A DNA stretch of 64,000 bases from Amorphophallus konjac (GCA_022559845.1 CM040126.1:46432458-46496457); one strand, 5' to 3'; counted from the stretch's first letter, positions 8,935 through 19,478 are shown. Made by a program: numbers and translations. The notes: generated by a model not told the origin, from the letters alone.

Positions 8935-11900
8935 GCACTACCTCAAATGGACTCTTTCCTATGGACCTATTGACAGAATCATTATATGCAAATTCAGCTT
9001 GGGGCAAGAGGAGGTCCCAATTCCCAGGATGGTCCCCAACTAGACAACGGAGCAAGTTTCCGAGACTACGATTGACAACCTCAGTTTGGCCGTCAGTCTG
9101 GGGGTGGTAGGCGGTAGAGAACTTGAGAAGAGTGCCCAAAAGGTGCCACAAGGTTTTCCAAAAATAACTAGTGAACTTGACATCCCGGTCAGAGACAATG
9201 GTCTTGGGTAGTCCATGGAGGCGGACCACCTCATCAAAGAATAGCCGGGCTACCCTTGAGGCATCGGAGGTTTTGGAGCAGGGAATAAAGTGGGCCATCC
9301 TAGAGAACCTATCCACCACCACAAAGATAGAATCATGCTTGCGTAGGGTCTTGGGGAGGCCCAGGATGAAGTCCATGCTCAAGTCTTCCCATGGGCGGTC
9401 TGGGATGGGGAGGGGTGTGTAGAGCCCGGTGTTTTGCTTCACCTGTTTGGCGGAGGCACAAGTACGGCATTGACCAACAATGTTGGCCACCTCTCTCTTA
9501 AGGCTAGGCCAATAGAATTGTCTCTCTACCAGCTCAATGGTCTTTTGGACCCCAAAGTGGCCAGCCAAGCCACCCCCATGTAACTCCCTCACCAAGAAAT
9601 CTCTAAGGGATGTCCGGGGTATGCACAGCCTAGTACCCTTGAAGAGGTACCCATCTTGGAGAATGAACCCCTCATGTTCCTTAAGGGGTTGGGTGGAGAG
9701 AGTGTTATGGATGGTCCCAAAGTCGGGACAAGTGGGGTACTCTTCTTTCACTCTCTCAAACCCGGTGACTTCCGCTTGGATAGTGGATAGCAAAGTCACC
9801 CTCCGGCTAAGGGCATCGGCGGCCCGGTTCTCACTACCCATTTTGTACTTGAGGACAAAGGTATAGGACTGAATGTACTCCACCCAGCGGGCATGGCGGG
9901 CATTGAGCTTTTGTTGGGTGTTGAGATATTTTAATGCCTCATGGTCGGAGAAAATCACAAACTCACTGGGGAGGAGATAGTGTCTCCAATGCCGAAGGGA
10001 TTGGACCACGGCGTAGAGCTCTTTGTCATAGGTGGAGTATCTAGTCTTAGCCTCACAAAGCTTCTCACTAAAGTAGGCCACAGGGTGACCTTCTTGGCTA
10101 AGGACTCCTCCAATCCCGACCCCCGAGGCATCACATGTGACTTCAAAGACCTTGGAGAAGTCGGGTAGGCAAAGGACCGGGGCTTGAGTCATCCTGTCTT
10201 TCAGCTCTAAGAGGGCCTTGGAGGCCGCCTTGGTCCAAACAAAATTCCCCTTTTTGAGGCAATCCGTGATGGGGGAGGTGATGGTGCTAAACCCACGGAT
10301 GAACCTCCTATAGAAGGTGGCTAGTCCATGAAAGCTACGGGCCTCATGGATGTTCTTGGGCTCGGGCCACTCAATGATAGCTTGGACCTTCTCGGGGTCC
10401 ATGGACACTCCTTGGGAAGAGACTATGTAACCTAGGAAGGCCAATTGGTTGGTCATGAAGTGGCACTTCCCGGGGTTGGCAAAGAGGCTCTCCTTCCTAA
10501 GGGTGATGCAAACTTGCCTAAGATGATCGAGGTGGGCCTTCTTGCTTTGGCTATAGATGAGGATGTCGTCAAAGTAGACGACCAAGAATTTGCCTATGAA
10601 GGGCCTAAGGACCTCGGTCATTAGCCTCATGAAGGTGCTTGGGGCATTTGAGAGCCCGAAAGGCATGACAAGCCATTCATAAAGACCATCCTTGGTCTTA
10701 AAGGCGGTTTTCCATTCATCCCCGGGCCTAATGCGGACCTGGTGGTAGCCACTCTTGAGGTCTATCTTGGAAAAGATAGTGGCTCCTGCAAGCATGTCGA
10801 GCATATCATCTAGCCGAGGGATGGGAAATCGGTACTTGACCGTGATTTTGTTGATTGCTCGGCTATCCACGCACATGCGCCATGTCCCATCTTTCTTGGG
10901 TGTTAAGAGGGCCGGGACGGCACATGGACTCTTGCTTAGGCGGAGGAAGCCCTTCTTGATGAGCTCCTCGATTTGCCTCCTAAGTTCCGCGTGCTCGGTA
11001 GGGTTGAGGCGGTAATGGGGAAGGTTGGGTAAGGTAGCCCCGGGTACAAGATCGATGGCATGTTGCACATCGCGCATGGGAGGTAGCTTATCCGGAAGCT
11101 CTTCGGGGAATACATCTTGAAATTCTTCAAGGACTTGTTGGATCTCTATGGGATGGGGGTTGGTTGGGGTGGAGTCCCCAAGACAAATGACAATGGCACA
11201 CACTTGACCCCCTTGGCTAACCTCTTCCTCAAATTCCTGCCTAGTGACGAGATGGAGGCTCCTAGTGGGCTCTTGGACTACACTAAGGCTAGGTGAGGGG
11301 GAAGGGAGACTTGGGGTTAGGTTTGGTGGACTTGGGGTGGGGTTTTGAGGGATTGGGGGGGTAGGAGTCCCTTCAAGGGAAGGGGGTGTTTTCTTGGGAC
11401 TTGGGCGTGGGGGTGTGGGGTTGAGAAGGATCTTCTTCCCCTCATGGGTGAAGACACAAGTGTTGACCCTCCCATAGAAAGTGGCATCTACATCGTAGAT
11501 CCACGGTCGCCCTAAAAGAATGCTACCCACCTCCATTGGGAGGATGTCACACCAAACTTGCCCTTGATATGACTGGAAGGTGATGGGGACAAGGCATCGG
11601 GTGCTAACGGGTGCGGATGTGGCATCTATCCAAGCTACCCGGTATGGTTGGGGGTGTGGGGTAATGGTAAGGCCTAGGAGTTTGACGGTGTCGGGTGACA
11701 CTACGTTCACACTACTCCCATTGTCCAAGATGACTTTCCTAACATGGTTCCCTACCCGGATGTAAGTATGGAAGATGGTTGTCCTCCTCCAATCATGCTC
11801 TTGGGTTTGGGTAAGGGTGCACCTCACAACTCCGAGGGGGGAGTCGGCGGATGGGGAAGGTTGTTCTTGGTGGGCCCCTAGAAGATGACTCTCATATTCC

Positions 11901-13186
11901 TCCTCCCATTCTTGGGAGGGCTCATAAACCTCTAATTCGCCCTCGTACTCAACTTGGGTTTGGGGTGTGGCCTCCTCTATGTAGAGGTTGGATGCACTTT
12001 TAGTAGGGCATTGAGTGGCAATGTGGCCATACCCCGAACATCTAAAGCATTGTGGCCCACTAGGGGGATTTTGGGCACCTTTGGTGGGCGTAGGATTGAG
12101 CCTAGTGGGGGTGGGGTTTTGGGGCCCATTAGTAGGGCGAGGGAATGGAGTGTGGTTGGGAGGGGCTACCCTAGTGGGTTGGGTTCCCGGGGGTATGGGA
12201 AGGAGGCCCCTTTGGGGAGGGAGTGGGTTAGGCCGAGGTGCCATGACTTTGGGGTCAACTCCCCGTGGGGGAGTGAAACGCGTGAACCTGGTAAACTTCT
12301 CCGCATCCCTAGCCACTTGGTAAGCTTGCTCTAGGGTAGTCACTTGCCTCATGAAAAGTTCCTTTTTGATATGGAATTGGAGGCCATTCCTAAAGCGTGA
12401 GAGGGTGACGGCGGGGTCCTCTTGGACTCCACACTTGAGAAGGTAGTAATCGAATTTTTCGATATAATCCATGACGGGTTTTCCTTCTTGTGTCAGGGCT
12501 TGCCATTCATCTAATAGATTTTGGTGGTAGGAGGGTGGGACATATTTGATCCTAAGTTGTTCTTTCATGGCTCCCCATGTGGTAATGGGTGCCTCCCTCC
12601 TAACAATTCTAAGGGCTTCCACATTTAGCCAATGGGTCTTGGCTAGCTTGATTAGTTGCATTCTTGCAAGCCGAACCCGCCTATCCTCGGTCATTGGGTA
12701 CCAATCAAAATATTGGTCCATGGCTGCCTCCCAATCAAGGTAGATACTAGGGTGGTGTGATCCGTCAAAAGTGGGAGCATCCACTTTGACAAGCCTCATA
12801 AGGTGGTCATCCGGGTTGTCCCGGGGTGGCCGTTCATTTCCTCTAGGTATGGGACCCCTATGTGGTTCGGGAGGAAGTTCATGGTGTGGTTCCCTATTGA
12901 CGGGCTCCTCACGTGGGGGAGGGGCTACTCTCTCATTCAATCTTGGCATGTGGGTCTCAAGTTGGCCAAGGCGCCGAGTGATGTCATCAAGCCGAACCAT
13001 GATGTCGGCCATACCCTCCATTACAAAGCCCATGGGATCGGGGTGTCTTGCTCCATTGTGGTCGGGCTCCTCATGGGGATTGGGCTCCATTGTAGTTTGG
13101 GAAGATGATGCTGAATGATGTTGGTAAGGGGTACCACTCCGGGTGGTCATGCAAGGTTGGGCTATGCAACGGCGAACGATATGCAC
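8879..13186 (-). CDS. E2 gag-protease-RT-RNase H-integrase polyprotein
   Basis: One open frame of 1,435 codons. The likely start is the internal ATG at 13150 (MTTRSGTPY) rather than 13186. Domains in order: gag (about residues 140-300), CCHC zinc knuckle 'CFRCSGYGHIATQC' (12009-12052), aspartic protease with a D-N-G active-site motif ('VILDNGSSVN', near 11720), reverse transcriptase with '[10 protein letters not shown]' (10563-10577), RNase H ('[13 protein letters not shown]', near 10140), integrase HHCC ('HGGGLAGHFG...CRTC', 9450-9600) and the DDE core (D near 9320, D near 9190, E near 9085). The frame ends at TAG 8879 only because of the homopolymer shift; the remaining integrase is in the overlapping frame. 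Otherwise full length for the family. Confidence 0.95.
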   Translation of the reverse strand: MHIVRRCIAQPCMTTRSGTPYQHHSASSSQTTMEPNPHEEPDHNGARHPDPMGFVMEGMADIMVRLDDITRRLGQLETHMPRLNERVAPPPREEPVNREPHHELPPEPHRGPIPRGNERPPRDNPDDHLMRLVKVDAPTFDGSHHPSIYLDWEAAMDQYFDWYPMTEDRRVRLARMQLIKLAKTHWLNVEALRIVRREAPITTWGAMKEQLRIKYVPPSYHQNLLDEWQALTQEGKPVMDYIEKFDYYLLKCGVQEDPAVTLSRFRNGLQFHIKKELFMRQVTTLEQAYQVARDAEKFTRFTRFTPPRGVDPKVMAPRPNPLPPQRGLLPIPPGTQPTRVAPPNHTPFPRPTNGPQNPTPTRLNPTPTKGAQNPPSGPQCFRCSGYGHIATQCPTKSASNLYIEEATPQTQVEYEGELEVYEPSQEWEEEYESHLLGAHQEQPSPSADSPLGVVRCTLTQTQEHDWRRTTIFHTYIRVGNHVRKVILDNGSSVNVVSPDTVKLLGLTITPHPQPYRVAWIDATSAPVSTRCLVPITFQSYQGQVWCDILPMEVGSILLGRPWIYDVDATFYGRVNTCVFTHEGKKILLNPTPPRPSPKKTPPSLEGTPTPPIPQNPTPSPPNLTPSLPSPSPSLSVVQEPTRSLHLVTRQEFEEEVSQGGQVCAIVICLGDSTPTNPHPIEIQQVLEEFQDVFPEELPDKLPPMRDVQHAIDLVPGATLPNLPHYRLNPTEHAELRRQIEELIKKGFLRLSKSPCAVPALLTPKKDGTWRMCVDSRAINKITVKYRFPIPRLDDMLDMLAGATIFSKIDLKSGYHQVRIRPGDEWKTAFKTKDGLYEWLVMPFGLSNAPSTFMRLMTEVLRPFIGKFLVVYFDDILIYSQSKKAHLDHLRQVCITLRKESLFANPGKCHFMTNQLAFLGYIVSSQGVSMDPEKVQAIIEWPEPKNIHEARSFHGLATFYRRFIRGFSTITSPITDCLKKGNFVWTKAASKALLELKDRMTQAPVLCLPDFSKVFEVTCDASGVGIGGVLSQEGHPVAYFSEKLCEAKTRYSTYDKELYAVVQSLRHWRHYLLPSEFVIFSDHEALKYLNTQQKLNARHARWVEYIQSYTFVLKYKMGSENRAADALSRRVTLLSTIQAEVTGFERVKEEYPTCPDFGTIHNTLSTQPLKEHEGFILQDGYLFKGTRLCIPRTSLRDFLVRELHGGGLAGHFGVQKTIELVERQFYWPSLKREVANIVGQCRTCASAKQVKQNTGLYTPLPIPDRPWEDLSMDFILGLPKTLRKHDSIFVVVDRFSRMAHFIPCSKTSDASRVARLFFDEVVRLHGLPKTIVSDRDVKFTSYFWKTLWHLLGTLLKFSTAYHPQTDGQTEVVNRSLGNLLRCLVGDHPGNWDLLLPQAEFAYNDSVNRSIGKSPFEVVHGYSPRKPSDLIPLPPSC

Positions 13187-13244
13187 CTAAGACCTAGGAT
13201 GCAAATGACCCAAGACTAGGCTTGATGGGACAAACCTACAACTT

Positions 13245-13257
13245 GGCTCTGATACCA
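13245..13257 (-). promoter_or_regulatory. E2 primer-binding site (tRNA-iMet)
   Basis: Minus strand TGGTATCAGAGCC, 2 nt from the end of the 5' LTR: the classical plant initiator-Met tRNA primer site. Confidence 0.95.
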
Positions 13258-13259
13258 CT

Positions 13260-15490
13260 TGATGTGGCACAGCCCACTAATGAGATGTTTGACCCTTGGA
13301 CCTACCAATCCACAAGCATACAAGCACTCAAATGGCTCACCGAGTGGCCGAGCTCACACGACGCACACGTGCACCCGGGTGGGCCCGAATGATGACGGCG
13401 AGGGTCCGGGGTGGGACCCCAAGGTTTCCACCGGTTGGTGGGCTTATGGTTGACCCCTAATGGGCCTGGGATGCCCCCTTTATGGGCGGGCCAGCACGCT
13501 GGGGCGTGGGTTTAGGGTGGCTCTCCCTCACTTACCACGGTGGATACTCACGGCGAAATCAAACATTCATGCTCAAGCTCTCACTCACCGCCGGCGAACT
13601 AAGGAAACGATACTAAACGAGCAAAGCAATTGAAAGGACCAGGAGAGGGACCAGCTGCTCACCTGATCGGTGTGAAAACACCGATCCCGGCCGGAGACGA
13701 CGGGCGCGCCGGGAGGCGTGGGTATGTACCCGGACGCCGCGGCGGGGTAGCTTCAACCTGCGGGTTAACTGTTACACCACTACGCCTCTCGCAGGAGGGG
13801 TGATCTCGGGGTGGGGATTAACTTATTACAACCAAAATGTACCTCCACGCAGGGAGGGGCGTTAAGCCGGCCAGGCGGGTGGGGGAAATGTTCCCCCGAC
13901 GATGGAGCGGATGTCTCCGTCGATTCTGCTCGCTTGCTGTGGACAGGGGCAGGAGGCGGTGCAGCAGTCGTATCTCACCCTCAGGAATTTTGCCGATGGC
14001 GAGACCACCTGCGTAGTCTTCGTGACTGGGCCAGGGACACCTCTGAATTTTACTGATTTAATCGGACGCAGTCTCTGGCCGTGGTAGAAGTGCGAACTGG
14101 AGGTAGGATCTGAGAGCCGGTACCCACAGAATTGTTGTAGTAGCTTGCAGGAACGGTACCTGGGACTCCCGAACTCCGATTCTCGAACCGCTTGAAGATC
14201 TGGAACCGTGGTCGAATCCCCCTTGCAGCAAAACTGGCGGGGATGTCTTCCGGGGTCGGAGTGATCCGGGGGCCGTTGTTGACTGACTGTGGGTCGAAGC
14301 AGACCTGAGCAGACTGCCCCGAGTGTCTGGAGGGGAAAAATCAGAAATCACGCTCCCGGGGACCAAACGCACTTCTGTTTCTTGATCTTGGTCGCAGACA
14401 GGGGGAGGAGTATTTTCGTAGAAGAGACTTGGGTCTGATTCCGGCACCGTTGGTCGTGGAGCAGCTTTCCACCGAGCTCAGGTCCTCTGCAGGGGATAAC
14501 TGGACCAGTCGTGGGAGAATCGCCGTCTTGAATGGCCACGAAGTCGAAACCGGACGATTCCACCTCGCCTGGTCAGAAGACTCGCCAACGTACGTTTTTG
14601 ATGAAGAACCCGGAAGCCGATTCTGCCTGGAACTGCTCCCAATATCGACTGCAACTCGGGCTTGATTTCTGCCTGCGAATGGAGCTGATTGAGGAGGGGG
14701 GATTAAGGGGGATGGAAGGGAGTTGTGGGTTTGGGTTAAGGGAGGGGGGGGGATGGACGTGGCTGGGGTTGCAGGGGGGTGCTTTTGGGAGGTGGGGAGG
14801 TAATGGGGTGGTGAGAGAGAGAGGAGGGAACACCCAAATTCGAAATTGGGCCTTGGGGAGATGAAAGGGTGCCTGGGAAGACGAAAGGTTGTGTGGGGAA
14901 GGGGAGAGAATGCCTAGGGAGTGGGAGTTCTACCTAGGGGAGGGGAGGGGACTTAAATGAGGGGTATAGGGAAGGGGGAGGGGTCTTAATTAGAGGTGAA
15001 AGAGAGGAGAGAGAGTGGATTCCGAATTTGGGGTGGGGATGAGAGAGAATTGGAGAGAGATAGAGAGTGAGAGTGAGAGAGAGAGAGAGAGAGCTAGAGA
15101 CAATATTGGGTGGCAAATTTCTTAATTCATCAAAGCTGCTACAAAGGAGGGAGGGGGGGTCCTTATATAGAGCTAGGACCTTTACACAAAACCCCCTGAC
15201 ATTTAACACAACTACAGAAAACTATGAGTCAAGAAGGGGGCGCCCCTGGGCCCAAGCCCACTAAGTGGGCCTAACACCCTCAACTAAGGGCCCAAGTGAC
15301 TCACTATGGCTAATTAATCCTTAAACCTAGATAGTGGACTCAAATAAAAGACAATTACACCTGATATGACTCAAATAAAAGAAAATACATAAGCAAGAAA
15401 ATAAAGATAGATATGAGAACCACTTCTCCAATGGGTCACGAAGTCGGGGACGCCTCGTGCCATAGTGAATACTGGGAGATGTCCTCATCA
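13260..15490 (-). repeat. E2 5' LTR
   Basis: 2231 bp, TGATG...CATCA; partner of 6014-8245. Differences noticed by eye: T/C near 6530/13740, T/G near 6751/13992, A/G near 7114/14359 and one G fewer in the run near 14744. It holds a TATA-like box at 15163-15169 (minus) and a GA microsatellite near 15064-15094. Drives element transcription to the left. Confidence 0.95.
15163..15169 (-). promoter_or_regulatory. TATA-like box in E2 5' LTR
   Basis: Minus-strand CTATATAAGG, same place as in the other LTR; the copy that would drive the genomic RNA. Confidence 0.55.
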
Positions 15491-15495
15491 AATAT
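15491..15495. repeat. Target-site duplication of E2, right copy (AATAT)
   Basis: Identical to 6009-6013. Confidence 0.9.
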
Positions 15496-15698
15496 GAATA
15501 AATGGGTTGATTTCAATGAATGAGAGTTTGAGTTTGTGCCATGACTTTGTGGTTTGTGAATTGAGCTTCTTGGGACATACGCGGCCAAAAATGGACCGCT
15601 CATAGAGATGCACGGATAGAGCTCATCCGTTCGTGAATAAGAACGGCCATATTCTTGCCGTGCATGTGTTCAGCAACGGGGAATAGAACAGCAGATGA

Positions 15699-15718
15699 AC
15701 GGTCTAACGACAGACCGT
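15699..15718. repeat. Palindrome ACGGTCT-N6-AGACCGT in the LTR
   Basis: Perfect 7-bp arms. The same arms recur at 47057-47076 in the E6 leader; nearby degenerate relatives at about 15583-15830. Confidence 0.75.
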
Positions 15719-16099
15719 GGGAAAAGATGAGCGGCTAGGAATTCACCGTACAGGAAGATGAGCGGACTTTAAGGAACCGTTGAAATGTTGAGAGTTCTGG
15801 ATCTGGAGCGGTCTTACAAAAACCGTGTAACTAATGAACTGACCGATTCCGACTGTGTAACTATTGAAGGTTTTGGCTTCGCTCTTAACCTGCCCCTGCA
15901 CACACATGAAACAAGAAAACAGATTAACTCTATTTTAGGCTTAACCCCTTGCCTGTAGCAAGTTAGGAAATGACCAACTCTTGATTTTTGGTCAAGGGGG
16001 TAAGCCTTATCAAATAGGTAAAATAACAAATGAAAATGAACGTAATTAATGCCATAAATGTAGATAATGACGAGAATCTTTTTCGTGGTTTTCGAACAT

Positions 16100-16272
16100 A
16101 TTCGATTTTTTTTGGATTTTTGAAATATTTGATTTTTTTAAATTTTGAAATATTTCATTTTTTAGATTTTGAAATATTTGATTTTTTTTAGATTTTGAAC
16201 TATTTAATTTTTTTTAGATTTTGAAATATTTGATTTTTTTGGTTTTGAAATATTTGATTTTTTTGGATTTTG
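16100..16272. repeat. AT-rich 25-bp tandem repeat
   Basis: About seven imperfect copies of a unit like GATTTTTTTAGATTTTGAA followed by ATATTT. Confidence 0.8.
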
Positions 16273-16502
16273 AAGCCAGCTCAAACCCGACGACGGGGAA
16301 CCTCATATCTCATTAGGGGTTTCCTGGGTTCAATGTGCGTTATGAATGACCGCCCATGGTCGGGGTCCAATTCTACTTAACGGTGCCTCTATCGAGGCCA
16401 TACCCGGGGTAGAATCCAGTCCTTGGAAAATAAAAGAGAATTTTGATAGAGAAGCCGACAATAGGTATAGAGGTTTTTAGGGTTTGAGTTCCTCTCGTGA
16501 CA

Positions 16503-16512
16503 CCCCCTTTTC
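16503..16512 (-). promoter_or_regulatory. E3 polypurine tract
   Basis: Minus-strand GAAAAGGGGG directly before LTR start TGTCACGAG. Marks the downstream LTR of E3. Confidence 0.75.
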
Positions 16513-17168
16513 AAAGAATTTGGTCTGTTGTGCCGGGGCTTTGTGTCCATCATCGAACCTACATCCGCTCTAGGCACGCAGACGACCGGGCTCATAATGT
16601 CCCGCGGAGAAACTGTACTACCACTCTTGTCATGCCTAGTTTCATTATTTTTGGGGTCATCTAGACTTTTGGGCTTCGAGCTTGAGCTTTTAGCTTTGTC
16701 TTTGATTTTGCCCCTTTTTCTTTATTTCTTTTCTTTCTTTTTGCTTTCATGAATGCGGAATAAGGTCATAATGAACTGCCTCTATTTGAGACCTCTTTTA
16801 TCGGGGTGACTAGATCAGTTCTCGCCCCCTTATTCACCACTTGCCCCTATTTTTAGCTGAAAGAGGAGAAAAACAAGGATTTTCACTTGCCCCTAGGCAT
16901 GGCCAAGGGAGAAACAATGTTACGCAAGAAGAGAAAACCGAACCACAAGGGGTCATGTAGTGTGTGAATATTGAATCGGGGACCTCCCTTCGTGATCAAT
17001 GGAGGCATGCCTCGCCACCGAGCTGTCGCTAACTTGACTCTATGGATAAAACTATTTTAAATACAACCCATTCCACAGATTTGGCAATTCTTCACCCTCC
17101 GCATTAACAAGACGGTATGCATTCCCAGGATAGATTTCCTTAATTACAAATGGCCCCTCCCAATTAGG
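16513..17168 (-). other. E3 3' untranslated region
   Basis: Between the integrase end and the polypurine tract. No convincing coding frame or structured repeat; the plus-strand frame at 16528-16752 is not supported by similarity or context. Confidence 0.6.
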
Positions 17169-18100
17169 TTACAGGTTAGACCTAGGACCTGCTGATCTGA
17201 TAAATTTACGTTTCAAAACCATGTTACCCACTTGAAATTTTCTTTCAATAACCTTCTTTTGAAAATGCCGCGAGACATGTTTTTGATAAACCGAGACGTG
17301 ATTGGCCGCATTAAGCCTCTTCTCGTCTAAGAGTTCCAGTTGTACTAGCAACGCCTCTCGACGTTCGTCGGGATTGTGTTCTTTGTCCAGCTGCACTCTT
17401 AGGGAAGGGATCAAGATCTCGTACGGGAGTACCGCCTCCATCCCATAGGTGAGAGTAAAAAGAGTTTGCCCCGTGGGAGTACGAACGGAGGTGCGATAAG
17501 CCCATAGAGCTTCTATCAATTTGTCGGCCCAATCAGCAAATTTGTACGACTCGCATGTTTTCTTAATGCTTTTAAGAAGGGTTTTGTTTGTGGCCTCGGC
17601 TTGGCCGTTGCGAGGGTAGTATGGTGATGAATGGTGCAATGAAATATTAAATTTCTTACAGAGGTCCTGAAGTTCTTGAGAAACAAATTGAGGCCCATTG
17701 TCGGTTACGATATCACTTGGCACTCCAAATCGTGAGATGATGTTCTTGAGGATGAAGCGGCATACTGTGGTGGCTTTGATCTCCGCATAAGCTTCAGCTT
17801 CTGCCCACTTGGTGAAGTACTCCGTAGCCGTCAGGATGAAAGACTTCTGTTTAACCTGAGCATTAGGGTCGCCAAGTGGTCCAACAATATCAAAGGCTCA
17901 CATCGAGAATGGCCAAGGAGCAGAGAGAGGATGGAGAGAAGAAGCAGGAGCGTGAATTTTGTCGGCATGAAGTTGGCATTGAAGACACCTACAGACATAG
18001 GTGGAATAATCTTCTTCTAGGGTTGTAATAGCTCTGCCTAAGAATCTTCTTCGCCAACGCCAGTCCATTAACATGTCCTCCGCACTCACTGGCATGAGAT
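17169..18100 (-). pseudogene. E3 integrase, catalytic core and C-terminal region
   Basis: Minus frame 17169-17723 shows the second catalytic aspartate ('IVTDNGPQFVSQEL'), 'NGQAEATNKTLL' with the catalytic glutamate, 'WAYRTSVRTPTGQTLF' and 'YGMEAVLPYE', ending near 17169. Upstream (17724-18000) the frame carries 'KWAEAEAYAEI' but is broken by a TGA near 17897 in a place where a Trp is plausible (TGG to TGA). Integrase would join the cDNA to the host DNA; this copy is inactive. The frame is of the Tat/Athila type without a chromodomain. Confidence 0.85.
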
Positions 18101-18348
18101 GCTTCCACTACCTTCCAGGCCTCATCGTCATCCAGACATCTCATGAGAACTCCATTAAGAGCCCGCCTATATAGTTCTCCACCAATAATTGTATACCTTG
18201 AGGTGATTCTTTTAATGGCCTTCCACTGCTCGGCGTTGGCCATCTCCGAAAATGTTCCATCCCTACAGTATTGCTCAATTTCATGATACCACGACAGCTC
18301 GTCTTCTTCCAAAATCTCCTCAAGCTCCGTCAATGATACTTCCTTCAA
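17989..18348 (-). pseudogene. E3 integrase N-terminal (zinc-binding) region
   Basis: Carries 'LMRCLDDDEAWKVVEASHASECGGHVNGLALAKKIL', split here as the motifs H-(x)n-H of the HHCC zinc-binding domain, preceded by an acidic linker. It connects the second RNase H to the integrase core. Same strand and order as E4's integrase (30380-30560). Confidence 0.8.
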
Positions 18349-18384
18349 TTCCTCCTTCTCTACCTTCTTCTCTACAGCCTTCCT

Positions 18385-18870
18385 CAGGTTATCGACCTAA
18401 GGATCCTGAAGAGAGGGAGCGTCCATCTGCTGGACCACAATGGTCTTAGTGGAGCGACTAAGCGGGAAGGAAAGGGAAGAAGCAAGTGATGCCAATGCAT
18501 CAGCAAGGATATTCTGGGTGCGAGGAGTATGGATATAGATAAGCTTACAGAATTGCCTACCCAAGAGCGTGACCATATCTTGATAGGGTTTAAGCTTGAG
18601 GTCACGGGTGCGGTAAGTTGAGAGAACCTAACGCAGCACCAATTGAGAGTCTTCTATGATATTAAGATAGTGCGCGCCCAAGAGGTAGGCATGTTTCAGA
18701 TCGGCCAGGAGACTCTCATACTCGGCTATATTGTTTGTGGTAGGGAAAGAGAGCTGATAAGCTATAGGGATGGTTACTTCTTCGGGAGTAAGGAGAACGG
18801 CGCTGATTCCATGGCCCTGAGAATTTAGCGCACCGTCAAAGTGTAGAGACCAAAAAGGAAGATGAGTAAT
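18385..18870 (-). pseudogene. E3 second (archaeal-type) RNase H
   Basis: Minus-strand translation shows 'WSLHFDGALNSQGHGISAVL' near 18800-18860, then 'NNIAEYESLLADLKHAYLLG' (18680-18750), 'EDSQLVLR' then a stop near 18630, and 'LADALASLASSLSFP' near 18460-18510. These are the D-E-D-D landmarks of the extra RNase H that marks the Tat lineage. Two or more stops break it. It degrades the RNA strand of RNA:DNA hybrids or serves as a structural duplicate of the RT-linked domain. Confidence 0.75.
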
Positions 18871-19478
18871 TGTAGCTAGGTGTTCATCAGGAAACTCATC
18901 CTGGATCGGGTCGGTACAAGGGATTGGAGAGTGAGCAAGATGCTCGGCAATGGCATATCCCTTGATTACCTTCTGGACGACAAAGGTGATATCAAATTGA
19001 GTTAGAAAGCTCTACCAGCGAGCTAATCGGCTAGAAAGGATGGACTTTTCTAAGAGATAATGAATGGGGTCCATTCTAGAGATCAGCTTAACCTCGTGGG
19101 CAAGAAAGTAGTGTCTAAGCTTCTGAGCTACCCACTCTAGCACTGCACAGGTCTTCTCCATGGCAGTATACTAAGATTCAGTAGGATTAAACAACCTCGA
19201 AAGGTAGTATGCTGCCCTTCCCATCCTTCATCGTCCACTTGAGCCAGGACAGCTCCTAGGGAGTCCTCAATAACAAAAATGTACAAGATCAGGGGTTTCC
19301 CAGGGATGGGTGGTTGTAGAACCGGGGGATTAGATAGATAAACCTTAAGATCCTCGTAGGCCTTCTGACATTGTTCATTCCACTCAAACTTAGCTCCCGC
19401 CTTTAACAATTCATAGAATGGGCGGCATCTCTGCGAATGTTGAGATATGAATCTCCTAATGAATTGCAAACGCCCAAT
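18871..19478 (-). pseudogene. E3 RT-linked RNase H and end of RT
   Basis: 'RLQFIRRFISQHSQRCRPFY' (near 19400-19470) is the RT thumb; 'FEWNEQCQKAYEDLKVYL' and 'KPLILYIFVIEDSLGAVLAQ' follow as connection and RNase H start. The frame then shifts near 19210 before the 'YYLSR...' part. Ends at the E4 insertion point. Confidence 0.85.
19474..19478. repeat. Target-site duplication of E4, left copy (CCAAT)
   Basis: Matches 43312-43316; lies inside the E3 RT coding sequence. Confidence 0.9.

Larger units (their letters stand above)
6014..15490 (-). mobile_element. E2: near-intact chromodomain Ty3/gypsy retrotransposon
   Basis: Complete element: two LTRs of 2232 and 2231 bp starting TGATG and ending CATCA, 5-bp TSD AATAT, initiator-Met tRNA primer site, polypurine tract, and one long gag-pol frame. 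By eye the LTRs differ by three substitutions and one G-run length, so the insertion is recent. The only coding defect seen is a frameshift at a 7-base homopolymer (8888-8894). Chromodomain elements insert through an integrase C-terminal chromodomain that reads chromatin marks; a Tekay-like clade is my inference from domain order and large LTRs. It sits inside the shared LTR of E1 and E3. Confidence 0.95.
15491..16502 (-). repeat. Shared E1/E3 LTR, right part (U3 side)
   Basis: Continuation of the LTR broken by E2. The LTR starts TGTCACGAGAGG (minus strand) at 16502, directly after the purine tract of E3. It contains several degenerate palindromes of the form CGGTC...GACCG (a perfect one at 15699-15718) and an AT-rich 25-bp tandem repeat (about 16100-16272). 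No gene. Confidence 0.75.
16503..19478 (-). mobile_element. E3, 3' half (integrase, second RNase H, end of RT)
   Basis: Minus-strand element split by E4. This part runs from the polypurine tract (16503-16512) through the integrase to the end of reverse transcriptase, which resumes at 43312 beyond E4. The break falls inside a conserved 'KLRGLIGRLQFIRRFISQ'-type block, and the sequence CCAAT is present at both sides as the E4 TSD, which proves the two halves were once joined. Confidence 0.9.

Noticed and set aside
16528..16752. Plus-strand ORF in the E3 3' region
   Set aside because: No domain, ends in a pyrimidine-rich hydrophobic tail, crosses no recognisable boundary; likely chance.
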